Shown: positions 1 to 8,561 of the stretch, piece by piece
How the letters are laid out: every line of letters begins with the position of its first letter
How positions within the stretch are numbered: the first letter of the stretch is position 1
Made by a program: the position numbers and the translations under genes
Notes under the pieces: generated by a model
The model's database searches: none
Told to the model about the DNA's origin: nothing
What the model saw: the letters and a program-made list of their open reading frames with translations, nothing else
Assembly (NCBI RefSeq): GCF_019802255.1
Contig: NZ_JAHYSS010000002.1
Span: 496,001-560,000, forward strand
Direction of reading: 5' to 3'
Origin: Pedobacter polysacchareus
Lineage (GTDB): Bacteria; Bacteroidota; Bacteroidia; Sphingobacteriales; Sphingobacteriaceae
Length of the DNA: 64,000 nt

Positions 1-57
1 GCTGATGTCACCGACTTTTTTAATCAGATCAATGCAAAAAGAGAGGAGCAAATCTAA
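1..57 (+). CDS. 3' end of an upstream gene, product not identifiable
   Basis: The first 57 bases read in frame as 18 residues ending ADVTDFFNQINAKREEQI and a TAA stop. The final A of the stop is the first A of the next gene's ATG (TAATG overlap), so the two genes are translationally coupled in one operon. Only the C-terminus is present, so the family cannot be recognised. From context, siroheme synthesis and sulfate reduction downstream, a sulfite reductase subunit would fit; this is inference only. Confidence 0.6.
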   Translation, partial: ADVTDFFNQINAKREEQI

Positions 58-845
58 TGAGCACTAAAAATATAAATAACAAAGAACCAAAGATTACTTT
101 GGTAGGTGCCGGCCCAGGTGATCCTGAATTGATTACGATGAGAGGTGCAAATGCCTTGAAATCTGCCGATGTGGTATTGTACGATGCTTTAGTAAATGAA
201 GGTGTATTGGATTATGCCAATCCTGAAGCCATCAAAGTATATGTGGGCAAACGCTCTGGCGAACATTCTTATTCTCAGGATGCTGTGAATAAACTCATGA
301 TTGATTATGCCCTGAACTACGGTCACGTGGTGCGCTTAAAAGGTGGTGATCCTTTTGTATTTGGCAGAGGCTACGAAGAATTGGATTTTGCTGCGGGTTA
401 TAGCATTCCGGTAACCGTGATTCCAGGCTTATCGAGCTCTATTTCTGTTCCTGGCTTACAGCAAATTCCGGTTACGCACAGAGGATTAAGCGAAAGCTTT
501 TGGGTGGTGACAGGTACCACGGCTTCTGGGAAAATCTCCAATGATTTGTATGAAGCTGCAAGGTCTAAAGCTACGGTAGTGGTATTGATGGGATTAGGGA
601 AACTGAAAGAGATTGTAAAACTTTTCCAAAATGAAGGAAAAGGAAAACTTCCGGTTGCTGCGATTCAAAGCGGTTCGACACAAAACGAAAAACTGGCGAT
701 TGGAGTGGTAGATACGATTGTAGAATCAGTAGAAGAAAAAGGAATTGAAGCACCAGCATTGCTGATCTTTGGCGAGGTAGTGTCTTTGCACCCTTCTTTT
801 CAACCCATCAAAGAATTTTTCAATGCACTTAAAGAAGAACTATAA
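57..845 (+). CDS. cobA: Uroporphyrinogen-III C-methyltransferase (SUMT)
   Basis: Uses two S-adenosylmethionine molecules to methylate uroporphyrinogen III to precorrin-2, the entry to siroheme, the cofactor of sulfite and nitrite reductases. The 262-residue protein matches the stand-alone SUMT length. It shows GAGPGDP at residues 17-23, RLKGGDPFVFGRG at 93-105 and PVTHRG at 138-143, the usual SAM and substrate loops of the tetrapyrrole methylase fold. Its ATG overlaps the stop of the preceding gene by one base. The next gene follows after 5 bases and carries the precorrin-2 dehydrogenase/ferrochelatase part, so together they supply the CysG activities, split differently from the enterobacterial single protein. 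Confidence 0.95.
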   Translation: MSTKNINNKEPKITLVGAGPGDPELITMRGANALKSADVVLYDALVNEGVLDYANPEAIKVYVGKRSGEHSYSQDAVNKLMIDYALNYGHVVRLKGGDPFVFGRGYEELDFAAGYSIPVTVIPGLSSSISVPGLQQIPVTHRGLSESFWVVTGTTASGKISNDLYEAARSKATVVVLMGLGKLKEIVKLFQNEGKGKLPVAAIQSGSTQNEKLAIGVVDTIVESVEEKGIEAPALLIFGEVVSLHPSFQPIKEFFNALKEEL

Positions 846-850
846 CTAAT

Positions 851-2512
851 ATGGAAGGCAATCAATTATTTCCTGTCTTCATTAAATTGAACACCATTCG
901 CACAGTGCTGATTGGTGCAGGTCCGGTTGGACTGGAGAAATTAGCAGCCATATTATCAAATAGCCCTGAAGCTCGCATTAGGGTGATTGCAAAGGAGATT
1001 TTACCGGAATTCAGGGAATTGGCTGCCGCACATGAAGGGGTGATCATCCTAGAAAGAGAATTTATGACCGGAGATCTGGATCATGCCGATCTGGTGGTGG
1101 CTGCAACAAATAATAATGCGCTAAACCAACAGATCAGACTGGAAGCCGATCAGCGAAATCTCCTGGTGAACTTTGCGGATAAGCCTGACCTGTGTAACTT
1201 TTACCTGGGGTCGATCGTGAAAAAAGGAGACCTAAAAATTGCGATTTCTACCAATGGGAAATCACCAACGATTGCGAAACGTTTAAAAGAAGTGCTGAAT
1301 GAAAACCTGCCGGAAGCACTGATTGATACTTTAGGAAACATGGAGGCACTAAGAAATACTTTAAGCGGGGATTTCGCGGAAAAGGTGACCAGGTTGAATG
1401 AAGTCACCTCTATTTTAGTTGCTGAAAAAGCTCCAGCGAAAAATGGTGTTTCAAAAAACAGTAAAGTCTTGAATGATCAGGCAATTTCAATTGAAACCGG
1501 GAACTTTATGGAAAGTCAGTCGGCGGTAATTGATGTAATTTCAAATGAGTATTCAGGAGCGGGAAATGGTATAGTTTCAAATGAAACTCTGGTAGCCGAG
1601 AACGATGCAGCTCCTGAAAAGAACGTAGATAAGGTTAAGAAAAACTTCAAATGGCTGATCTGGACCTCAATCGTGCTTTCTTTTGCTATAGTCATCACTG
1701 CTTTCTGGCATAAGGAACCTGAATTTCAGGCTTATCTGACGCAATTGGATCCTATGTTTTACTGGTTTCTGATTGGTGGGTTTGTATTCGCCATGATCGA
1801 CGGTGCCATTGGGATGTCGTATGGCGTAACCTCCACTTCATTTTCTCTGGCAATGGGTGTGCCCCCTGCCTCAGCGAGTATGGGTGTCCATTTATCAGAA
1901 ATTCTGAGTAACGGGATTGCCGGCTGGATGCATTACCGTTTTGGAAATGTGAACTGGAAGCTGTTCCGCATGCTGTTGATACCAGGGATTGTGGGGGCTG
2001 TAGTAGGTGCCTACCTGTTGTCGTCATTGGAGCATTATAACCATTATACAAAGCCCATCATATCAGTGTATACCCTGATTCTTGGTGGTGTGATTCTTTC
2101 CAAGGCCTATAAAATCAACCGCAGGCTGAAAAATCCGAAAGGTAAAATCAAAAAAATCGGTCTTCTCGGCTTATTTGGTGGTTTTATCGATGCTGTTGGC
2201 GGCGGTGGCTGGGGATCCATTGTTTTATCCAGTTTAATCGCAGGTGGAAGAAACGCACGTTTCTCTTTAGGAACGGTGAAAATTACCAGGTTCTTTATCG
2301 CCCTGATGAGCTCCCTGACTTTTATCACCATGTTAAATGGTGCACATTGGGAAGCTGTTGGTGGTTTGGTGATTGGTAGTGCCTTGGCATCGCCGATTGC
2401 GGCAAGGGTATCGAACAAGATCTCTGTGAAAACAATTATGGTGTCAGTAGGTGTGTTAGTGGTATTGGTGAGCTTACGCAGCATCATCAACTTTATCCTT
2501 AAAGAATTTTAG
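851..2512 (+). CDS. Fusion: siroheme synthase N-domain (precorrin-2 dehydrogenase/ferrochelatase) + TSUP (TauE/SafE) permease
   Basis: One open frame of 553 residues with two unrelated modules. Residues 1-195 are the CysG-N/Met8p type: GAGPVG dinucleotide loop at 22-27, NFADKPD with the expected catalytic Asp110, and AISTNGKSPTIAK at 131-143. This part should oxidise precorrin-2 to sirohydrochlorin and insert iron. Residues ~196-262 form a polar linker without recognisable domain. From ~266 to the end there are about eight hydrophobic segments of a TauE/SafE (TSUP) permease, with the glycine-rich GGGGWGS motif in the second half. TSUP members move sulfite, sulfate or organosulfonates. With no cysPUWA-type importer visible here, a role in sulfate entry or sulfite export is plausible but unproven. 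The frame is uninterrupted, so this is not a sequencing join of two ORFs. The next gene starts 2 bases after its stop. Confidence 0.88.
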   Translation: MEGNQLFPVFIKLNTIRTVLIGAGPVGLEKLAAILSNSPEARIRVIAKEILPEFRELAAAHEGVIILEREFMTGDLDHADLVVAATNNNALNQQIRLEADQRNLLVNFADKPDLCNFYLGSIVKKGDLKIAISTNGKSPTIAKRLKEVLNENLPEALIDTLGNMEALRNTLSGDFAEKVTRLNEVTSILVAEKAPAKNGVSKNSKVLNDQAISIETGNFMESQSAVIDVISNEYSGAGNGIVSNETLVAENDAAPEKNVDKVKKNFKWLIWTSIVLSFAIVITAFWHKEPEFQAYLTQLDPMFYWFLIGGFVFAMIDGAIGMSYGVTSTSFSLAMGVPPASASMGVHLSEILSNGIAGWMHYRFGNVNWKLFRMLLIPGIVGAVVGAYLLSSLEHYNHYTKPIISVYTLILGGVILSKAYKINRRLKNPKGKIKKIGLLGLFGGFIDAVGGGGWGSIVLSSLIAGGRNARFSLGTVKITRFFIALMSSLTFITMLNGAHWEAVGGLVIGSALASPIAARVSNKISVKTIMVSVGVLVVLVSLRSIINFILKEF

Positions 2513-2514
2513 TC

Positions 2515-3219
2515 ATGAAAGAAGAATTAACAGCAATAGCTGAACAAATAAAAGATAAAGATCCGGTAGAGGCCCTCCGTTATTTTGCCGCTAATTATCC
2601 GGGGAAAATAGTATTCTCTACCAGTTTCGGCTGGGAAGATCAGGTGATTACACACCTGATTTTTGCAAATGATATTCCGATTGAAGTGTTTACCCTGGAA
2701 ACAGGCAGGCTATTCCCGGAAACATATTACGTATGGAACAGGACATTAGAGAATTATAAAAAACCGATCCTGGCCTATTATCCCCAAGCAGAAGCGCTCC
2801 AGGAAATGGTGAATGCGAAAGGACCAAATAGTTTTTATGAATCTGTAGAGAATAGAAAAGAATGTTGTCATATTCGTAAGTTAGAGCCATTAAAAAGAGC
2901 GATTAGCGGTAAAGATTGCTGGATCACGGGCATCCGTTCTGAGCAATCATTAAACCGTACAGATATGACCAACCTGGAATGGGATGAGCAAAATAACCTG
3001 CTGAAATTCCACCCTATATTTTACTGGTCGCTGGAAGAAGTAAAGGCGTATATTAAGAAACATAACATCGTTTATAATACCCTCCACGATAAAGGGTTTC
3101 CGAGCATCGGTTGTGCTCCCTGTACCAGAGCGGTGCAAGAAGGGGAGGATTTCAGAGCAGGACGCTGGTGGTGGGAAGATCAATCAAAGAAAGAATGTGG
3201 TTTACATGCCACTAAGTAA
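2515..3219 (+). CDS. cysH: Assimilatory adenylyl-sulfate (APS) reductase
   Basis: Reduces activated sulfate to sulfite with thioredoxin as donor. The 234-residue protein has the PAPS-reductase fold. It carries the four-cysteine signature of the iron-sulfur, APS-using branch: CC at 117-118 in KECCHIRKLEPLKRA and C200/C203 in IGCAPC, plus the catalytic Cys228 in the C-terminal ECGLH. Those cysteines, together with the absence of an APS kinase (cysC) in this operon, argue for APS rather than PAPS as substrate. It sits between the siroheme/TSUP fusion and cysD in a tightly packed operon. Confidence 0.93.
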   Translation: MKEELTAIAEQIKDKDPVEALRYFAANYPGKIVFSTSFGWEDQVITHLIFANDIPIEVFTLETGRLFPETYYVWNRTLENYKKPILAYYPQAEALQEMVNAKGPNSFYESVENRKECCHIRKLEPLKRAISGKDCWITGIRSEQSLNRTDMTNLEWDEQNNLLKFHPIFYWSLEEVKAYIKKHNIVYNTLHDKGFPSIGCAPCTRAVQEGEDFRAGRWWWEDQSKKECGLHATK

Positions 3220-3230
3220 AAGATAAGAAA

Positions 3231-4136
3231 ATGAGTAAGTATAATTTAGATTATTTAGACGAACTGGAAGCCGAAGCCATTCACATTTTACGTGAAGTGG
3301 CCGGGCAATTTGAAAAGCCAGCATTGCTATTCTCCGGAGGAAAAGACTCGATTACCCTGGTAAGACTTGCCGAAAAAGCATTCCGCCCAGGAAAATTTCC
3401 CTTCCCACTGGTACATATTGATACTGGACATAACTTCGAAGAAACCATTTCCTACCGTGATAAAATGGTGGAACGCCTGGGTGAAAAGCTCATCGTTGGT
3501 CATGTACAGGAGTCTATTGATCAAGGAAAAGTAGTAGAACAAACCGGAAAAAGTGCCAGCAGGAATTCTCTGCAAACGGTAACTTTACTGGACACGATTG
3601 CCAAACATGGTTTCGATGCCTGTATTGGTGGCGCACGCCGCGATGAAGAAAAAGCAAGGGCCAAAGAAAGGATTTTCTCTGTAAGGGATGAATTCGGACA
3701 ATGGGATCCTAAGCGCCAGCGTCCGGAACTCTGGAACATCTATAATGGTAAAATCCATAAAGGAGAAAATGTACGCGTTTTCCCAATCAGCAACTGGACG
3801 GAACTGGATGTCTGGAACTATATCAAAAGAGAAAATATTGATCTTCCTTCTATCTATTTCGCACACCGCAGAGATGTGATCACCAGAAATGGTCAGCTGA
3901 TGGCCGCTTCACCATTCCTGAATATGGACGCAGATGATATCGTAGAAAATAAAATGGTTCGTTTCCGTACCGTAGGTGATATGAGCTGTACCGCAGCCGT
4001 AGAATCGGAAGCCGATCAGATCGAAGACATCATCAGCGAAATCAGTGCATCAAAAATTAGTGAACGTGGCGCCCGCATGGACGATAAAGTATCAGAAGCT
4101 GCTATGGAAGACCGCAAAAAAGGAGGGTATTTTTAA
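3231..4136 (+). CDS. cysD: Sulfate adenylyltransferase subunit 2 (ATP sulfurylase, small subunit)
   Basis: Forms APS from ATP and sulfate in a complex with the CysN GTPase. The 301-residue protein has the PP-loop SGGKDS at 35-40. Further on it has the family blocks FDACIGGARRDEEKARAKE and the C-terminal VRFRTVGDMSCTAAVES. Length and motifs are normal for CysD. The stop overlaps the cysN start by one base (TAATG), the usual coupling that keeps the two subunits equimolar. Confidence 0.97.
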   Translation: MSKYNLDYLDELEAEAIHILREVAGQFEKPALLFSGGKDSITLVRLAEKAFRPGKFPFPLVHIDTGHNFEETISYRDKMVERLGEKLIVGHVQESIDQGKVVEQTGKSASRNSLQTVTLLDTIAKHGFDACIGGARRDEEKARAKERIFSVRDEFGQWDPKRQRPELWNIYNGKIHKGENVRVFPISNWTELDVWNYIKRENIDLPSIYFAHRRDVITRNGQLMAASPFLNMDADDIVENKMVRFRTVGDMSCTAAVESEADQIEDIISEISASKISERGARMDDKVSEAAMEDRKKGGYF

Positions 4137-5386
4137 TGAATTTATTGAAATTTTTTACAGCAGGAAGTGTAGACGACGGAAAGAGTACACTTATCGGAAG
4201 ACTGCTTTACGATACAGATTCTATTTTAGCGGATCAACTGGAAGCCTTACAGCAATCTAACCGCAAAAATGACGATGGTACCATTGACCTGGCCATTTTA
4301 ACAGACGGTTTAAGAGCAGAAAGAGAACAAGGAATCACCATCGATGTGGCCTATAAATATTTCCAGACGGAGCAGCGTAAATTTATTATCGCCGATACCC
4401 CTGGTCATATTCAATATACCAGAAACATGGTTACCGGTGCTTCGACCGCTAAATTGGCCATTATCTTAATTGATGCCAGAAATGGGGTAGTAGAACAAAC
4501 GATCAGACATTCTTACCTGGTTTCTTTATTGGGAATCGAGCATGTAGTGGTAGCCATCAACAAAATGGATATGGTGGATTATAGCGAAACGGTGTTCGAT
4601 GCGATCACTGAAAAGTATAAAACACTGGCCGAAGAATTGAAACTCAAAGCCGTAACCTTCATCCCTGTTAGTGCGTTAAAAGGCGATAACATCGTTCATG
4701 AGTCACAAAATATGGTTTGGTACCAGGGACGCAGCCTGCTCCATTTCCTGGAAACAGTGGATGTTGAAGATAAACAAAGTTATAACCTGGCTAGAATGCC
4801 TGTGCAATGGGTAGTGAGGCCTCAAACGGATGCGCTTCATGATTACCGTGGTTATGCCGGCAGAGTATTAAGTGGTTCATTTAAACTGAATGATAAAGTA
4901 ACCGTATTGCCATCAGGAAGTAGTTCTACCATCGATAGGATCGAAATATTTGACCTTAGACCGGAAGAAGTGCATGCCGGACAATCAGTTACGCTTCACC
5001 TGAAAGACAATATCGACATCAGCAGAGGCGATGTTTTAGTCAATGCAGCCCATTTACCGCAAAACTCGAAACTGATTGAAACAGATGTTTGCTGGATGGA
5101 TAGTCGCCCGCTTGATGAAAGTATCACTTACCTGTTACAGCACAATAGCAAGGTCACAAAAGCGAAGATCAGCGAGATCATTTATAAAGTAGACATCAAT
5201 ACTTTAGAGAAACAGGATGCGGCGGACTTCAAATTGAATGATATTGGCAGGATTTTAATTAAAACAGCTGATGAGCTGGCTTTTGATCTTTATACAGATA
5301 ATAAAGCGAATGGTGCAGCGATCCTGATCGACAGCAGAACGAATTTAACGGTTGCTGCGTTGATGTTTAGAGCGGTTGCAGATTAA
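4136..5386 (+). CDS. cysN: Sulfate adenylyltransferase subunit 1 (GTPase)
   Basis: GTPase partner of CysD that drives APS formation. At 416 residues it is the stand-alone form, without a fused APS kinase. G-motifs are clear: P-loop GSVDDGKST at 10-18, DTPGH at 87-91, NKMD at 142-145, followed by the EF-Tu-like beta-barrel domains. It is the last gene of the sulfate operon; a long hairpin with a T-run follows at 5419-5512. No cysC is present, which agrees with the APS-type reductase encoded upstream. Confidence 0.97.
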   Translation: MNLLKFFTAGSVDDGKSTLIGRLLYDTDSILADQLEALQQSNRKNDDGTIDLAILTDGLRAEREQGITIDVAYKYFQTEQRKFIIADTPGHIQYTRNMVTGASTAKLAIILIDARNGVVEQTIRHSYLVSLLGIEHVVVAINKMDMVDYSETVFDAITEKYKTLAEELKLKAVTFIPVSALKGDNIVHESQNMVWYQGRSLLHFLETVDVEDKQSYNLARMPVQWVVRPQTDALHDYRGYAGRVLSGSFKLNDKVTVLPSGSSSTIDRIEIFDLRPEEVHAGQSVTLHLKDNIDISRGDVLVNAAHLPQNSKLIETDVCWMDSRPLDESITYLLQHNSKVTKAKISEIIYKVDINTLEKQDAADFKLNDIGRILIKTADELAFDLYTDNKANGAAILIDSRTNLTVAALMFRAVAD

Positions 5387-5418
5387 TTTTCTAAATTAAA
5401 AAAAGCATTACCAAGTTT

Positions 5419-5512
5419 AAAAAAGAAGCATTACTAAGAAAAGGTTGAAATCTTTTGCGCTGAAGGGCGCAAAACTTTCTATACCATTTCCTTAGAACGC
5501 TTCTTTTTTTTT
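5419..5512 (+). terminator. Long imperfect hairpin with T-run after cysN
   Basis: The left arm at 5419-5444 pairs with the right arm at 5484-5509 (about 21 pairs with small bulges; the outer 11 pairs AAAAAAGAAGC/GCTTCTTTTTT are perfect). Inside it sits a second perfect hairpin, TTTTGCGC-TGAAGG-GCGCAAAA at 5453-5474. The structure ends in an 8-9 base T-run, so it can act as an intrinsic terminator for the sulfate operon. It is much longer than a normal terminator and its core recurs inverted at 5654. Confidence 0.6.
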
Positions 5513-5673
5513 ATCAATCAAGTAAAGAATATTACTTGATTTTCCCTTCCCCGCTCTCCAGCTCCCAACTTTCTCTTCTCCCTTTTTCCCTCCACAACTA
5601 TTCGGCGTTAATTTTGCTTTAAAAATTTATGCTGTGGAGAGACCTAGAAAATATTGCGCCCTTCAGCGCAAAA
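5453..5673. repeat. 20-bp perfect inverted repeat, arms 181 bp apart
   Basis: TTTTGCGCTGAAGGGCGCAA at 5453-5472 is the exact reverse complement of 5654-5673. Each arm is itself a small hairpin with GCGC-based stems. Between them lie a 10-bp perfect stem (AATCAAGTAA at 5516-5525 with its complement at 5532-5541) and a looser stem (TCCACAAC at 5591-5598 against 5631-5638). The pattern resembles a small non-coding palindromic element rather than plain intergenic sequence. No ORF was seen in 5387-5781. Confidence 0.7.
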
Positions 5674-5713
5674 CATTTCAGACTCGAATAGCTAAATTTT
5701 TAAAGTAAAATTA

Positions 5714-5742
5714 TTTGCAGGAATAATTGCCATTTTACCTTG
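5714..5742 (+). promoter_or_regulatory. Candidate Bacteroidota promoter for glgA
   Basis: TTTG at 5714-5717, 18 bases, then TACCTTG at 5736-5742, a one-base variant of the TAnnTTTG -7 element. Transcription would start near 5749, before the ATG at 5782. The same TACCTTG variant lies upstream of the AMP nucleosidase gene. Confidence 0.4.
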
Positions 5743-5781
5743 TATTACCTATTTTATGATACTTTTAATCCTTTGAGAATT

Positions 5782-7188
5782 ATGGAGATTATCCACCTGA
5801 GTGCAGAATGTTACCCTATTGCTAAAGTAGGTGGTTTAGGCGATGTTGTTGGCGCTTTGCCAAAATACCAGAATAAGCTTGGCCATGTTGCTAAAGTGGT
5901 AATGCCCGCTTATCAGACCAAATTTATGCAGGAAAATGAGTTTGAAGTGGTGTATGATGGATGGGGGAAGTTGGGCTTTCATGATTTTCCGGTCAGAATA
6001 TTTAGAGAACTGACCAATAAACTGGGTTTTGATTTATACCTGGTCCATATTTCCGGTTTAATGGACCGACCAAATGTTTACGGCTATGACGACGATACAG
6101 AACGTTTTTTAGCTTTTCAGATTGCCGTATTGGACTGGATTGCGCAGTGGGAACATAAGCCAGATGTGATCCATTGTCATGACCACCATACGGGATTAGT
6201 CCCTTTTATGATGGCGTATGGACATCAGTTTAAAAAGTTAAGTCAGGTGGCTTCGGTATTGACCATTCATAATGCGCAGTATCAGGGGCAGTTTGGTTGG
6301 GATAAATTACACTATTTACCACCATTTGATTTATGGAAATCTGGACAGCTGGACTGGAAAGGATCGATAAATCCATTGGCTGCGGCAATTAAATGTGCCT
6401 GGAGAGTCACTACGGTGTCGCTAAGTTATTTGGAAGAAATTAGTTTTAAAGCCAATGGTCTGGAGGATTTACTCGCGCAGGAGCGCTCCAAATCTGTGGG
6501 CATTTTAAATGGGATTGACAATGAGGTATGGGATCCGCAAAACGACCCAATGCTGGAAAAGAAATATGCGATTCGTACTTTAGATAGTGGAAAAAAAGCT
6601 AATAAAGCGGCGCTATGTAAGGTGTTTAACCTGGATCCTGAAAAGCCATTATTTACTTTTATCGGACGATTGGTAGGAGAGAAGGGGGCAGATTTATTGC
6701 CTGAGATTTTTTATAATGCCTTGTTAAAAGGAAATGGCGCGATTAATGTATTGGTTTTAGGATCTGGAGATCCTCAGGTAGAAGGTAGATTGATGCAGTT
6801 GAAAGAGGCCTTTCCAGGAAATTATAATGCGTATATTGGCTACAACGAACAGTTGTCGCACCAGATTTATGCCGGGGCCGACTTCCTGCTGATGCCAAGC
6901 AGAGTGGAGCCATGTGGATTGAATCAGATGTATGCCCTGCGTTATGGAACCGTTCCTATTGTTCGTAGGATCGGAGGATTAAAAGATACGGTGATAGATA
7001 TTGGAGATGGCGGTTTTGGTATTTGTCATGACCAGACTAGTGTTTGGGATGTAGGGCACGCGATAGGTAGGGCTTATGAACTATATCAGGACCAGCAGAA
7101 GCTAAAGGAAATCCGTAAGTATATGATGCGATTAGACCACTCATGGGATAGAGCGGCTCAAGAATATATTGATTTGTACCAAATGTAA
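5782..7188 (+). CDS. glgA: Glycogen synthase (ADP-glucose type, GT5)
   Basis: Transfers glucose from ADP-glucose to the non-reducing end of an alpha-1,4-glucan. The ATG at 5782 gives a 468-residue protein beginning MEIIHLSAECYPIAKVGGLGDV, with the GT5 K-x-G-G-L motif at 15-19. An in-frame TTG at 5740 would add 14 residues, but it lies inside the promoter candidate and has no family counterpart. The C-terminal half has the GT-B nucleotide-sugar site, with PSRVEPCGLNQMYALRYGT near residues 371-389. It is followed after 11 bases by glgC, which supplies its substrate, so the pair forms an operon. Confidence 0.95.
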   Translation: MEIIHLSAECYPIAKVGGLGDVVGALPKYQNKLGHVAKVVMPAYQTKFMQENEFEVVYDGWGKLGFHDFPVRIFRELTNKLGFDLYLVHISGLMDRPNVYGYDDDTERFLAFQIAVLDWIAQWEHKPDVIHCHDHHTGLVPFMMAYGHQFKKLSQVASVLTIHNAQYQGQFGWDKLHYLPPFDLWKSGQLDWKGSINPLAAAIKCAWRVTTVSLSYLEEISFKANGLEDLLAQERSKSVGILNGIDNEVWDPQNDPMLEKKYAIRTLDSGKKANKAALCKVFNLDPEKPLFTFIGRLVGEKGADLLPEIFYNALLKGNGAINVLVLGSGDPQVEGRLMQLKEAFPGNYNAYIGYNEQLSHQIYAGADFLLMPSRVEPCGLNQMYALRYGTVPIVRRIGGLKDTVIDIGDGGFGICHDQTSVWDVGHAIGRAYELYQDQQKLKEIRKYMMRLDHSWDRAAQEYIDLYQM

Positions 7189-7199
7189 ACTGAATATTT

Positions 7200-8471
7200 A
7201 TGACTGATAAAGTATTAGGCGTCATCCTGGGCGGTGGCCAGGGATCTAGGCTTTCCCCACTAACACAAACGCGATCCAAGCCTGCTGTTCCTATTGCTGG
7301 AAAATACAGATTGGTCGATATTCCTATTTCTAACTGCTTAAATTCAGGCATACATCGCATGTTTGTCCTGACGCAGTTTAATTCCGCTTCGCTGAATAAG
7401 CACATTAAGAATACTTACCATTTCAGCCATTTCAGTGCTGCTTTTGTAGATATTCTGGCAGCTGAGCAGACTCCAGACAATCCAACCTGGTTTCAGGGAA
7501 CTGCAGATGCCGTTAGACAGGTGATGCACCATTTGCTGAACCATGAGTTTGAGTACGTACTCATCTTATCTGGTGATCAGCTGTACCAGATGGATTTCAA
7601 TGAAATGGTCAATGCACATATTGAGAGTGGTGTACACCTGACGCTGGCAACTATTCCGGTAACAGCAAAAGATGCCACTGATTTTGGGATTCTGAAAACC
7701 AATTCCGATAATATTATTACCTCATTTATTGAGAAACCAGCCGCAGAATTATTGAAGGACTGGACTTCTGATACTGGAGATGAGATGCGTGCAGAAGGAC
7801 GTGAACACCTGGCTTCAATGGGTATTTACATCTTCAGCAGAGAATTGCTGATCAAGATCTTTGCGGAAAATGCAGAAGAAAAAGATTTTGGAAAAGAGAT
7901 TATCCCAAGGTTATTACAGTCGAACCGTGTGTTGAGCTATCAATATGAAGGATATTGGACCGATATCGGTAACATTTCTTCCTTCTTTGAAGCTAACTTA
8001 GGGCTAACAGATGACCTGCCTAAGTTCAATCTTTTTGATAGTAAGCATAGTATTTTTACCCGTGCACGTATGCTGCCGCCTTCTAAAATATTAGGTACTA
8101 CACTGGATAAAACCATTATTGCCGAAGGCTGTATTTTACATGCGAAATGTATCAAGCATTCGGTGATTGGTATCCGAGCAAGAATTGGTAAAGGAACCAC
8201 GATAGATAGCTGTTACATTATGGGCAGTGATAAATATCAGACATTGGACGATTTGGAGATCGATCTGGAAAATAAAAAACCATGGATCGGGATCGGCGAC
8301 AATTGTACCATTACCAATGCCATTCTGGATAAAAATTGCAGGATAGGGAATGACGTGCAGATTAATGGAGGAGCACAGCTTCCTGATAGCGACCACCCTT
8401 TGTATACGGTAAAAGATGGTATTGTAGTCGTTAAAAAAGGCGCAATTATTCCTGATGGAACTGTGATTTAA
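7200..8471 (+). CDS. glgC: Glucose-1-phosphate adenylyltransferase (ADP-glucose pyrophosphorylase)
   Basis: Makes ADP-glucose from glucose-1-phosphate and ATP, the committed step of glycogen synthesis. The 423-residue protein opens with the nucleotidyltransferase signature GGGQGSRLSPLT at 11-22, then KPAVPIAGKYRLVDIPISNC. A C-terminal left-handed beta-helix (hexapeptide-like isoleucine/valine periodicity from about residue 295) completes the normal GlgC architecture. It lies 11 bases downstream of glgA with no promoter in the gap, and a hairpin terminator follows at 8504. Confidence 0.96.
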   Translation: MTDKVLGVILGGGQGSRLSPLTQTRSKPAVPIAGKYRLVDIPISNCLNSGIHRMFVLTQFNSASLNKHIKNTYHFSHFSAAFVDILAAEQTPDNPTWFQGTADAVRQVMHHLLNHEFEYVLILSGDQLYQMDFNEMVNAHIESGVHLTLATIPVTAKDATDFGILKTNSDNIITSFIEKPAAELLKDWTSDTGDEMRAEGREHLASMGIYIFSRELLIKIFAENAEEKDFGKEIIPRLLQSNRVLSYQYEGYWTDIGNISSFFEANLGLTDDLPKFNLFDSKHSIFTRARMLPPSKILGTTLDKTIIAEGCILHAKCIKHSVIGIRARIGKGTTIDSCYIMGSDKYQTLDDLEIDLENKKPWIGIGDNCTITNAILDKNCRIGNDVQINGGAQLPDSDHPLYTVKDGIVVVKKGAIIPDGTVI

Positions 8472-8503
8472 AATTGCAGGGCTAAATAAATAGAATTTTT
8501 ATG

Positions 8504-8544
8504 AAAAGCAGTTGTAGGTGTTAAGCCACGCAACTGCTTTTTTT
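8504..8544. terminator. Bidirectional hairpin terminator between glgC and the histidine kinase gene
   Basis: AAAAGCAGTTG at 8504-8514 pairs perfectly with CAACTGCTTTT at 8531-8541. A T-run on the plus strand and an A-run on the other side let it serve both converging transcripts. Confidence 0.85.
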
Positions 8545-8561
8545 ATGGATACCCGGAAATT

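Noticed and set aside
5740..5781. N-terminal extension of glgA from TTG 5740
   Set aside because: The extra 14 residues do not occur in GlgA proteins and lie in the promoter region.
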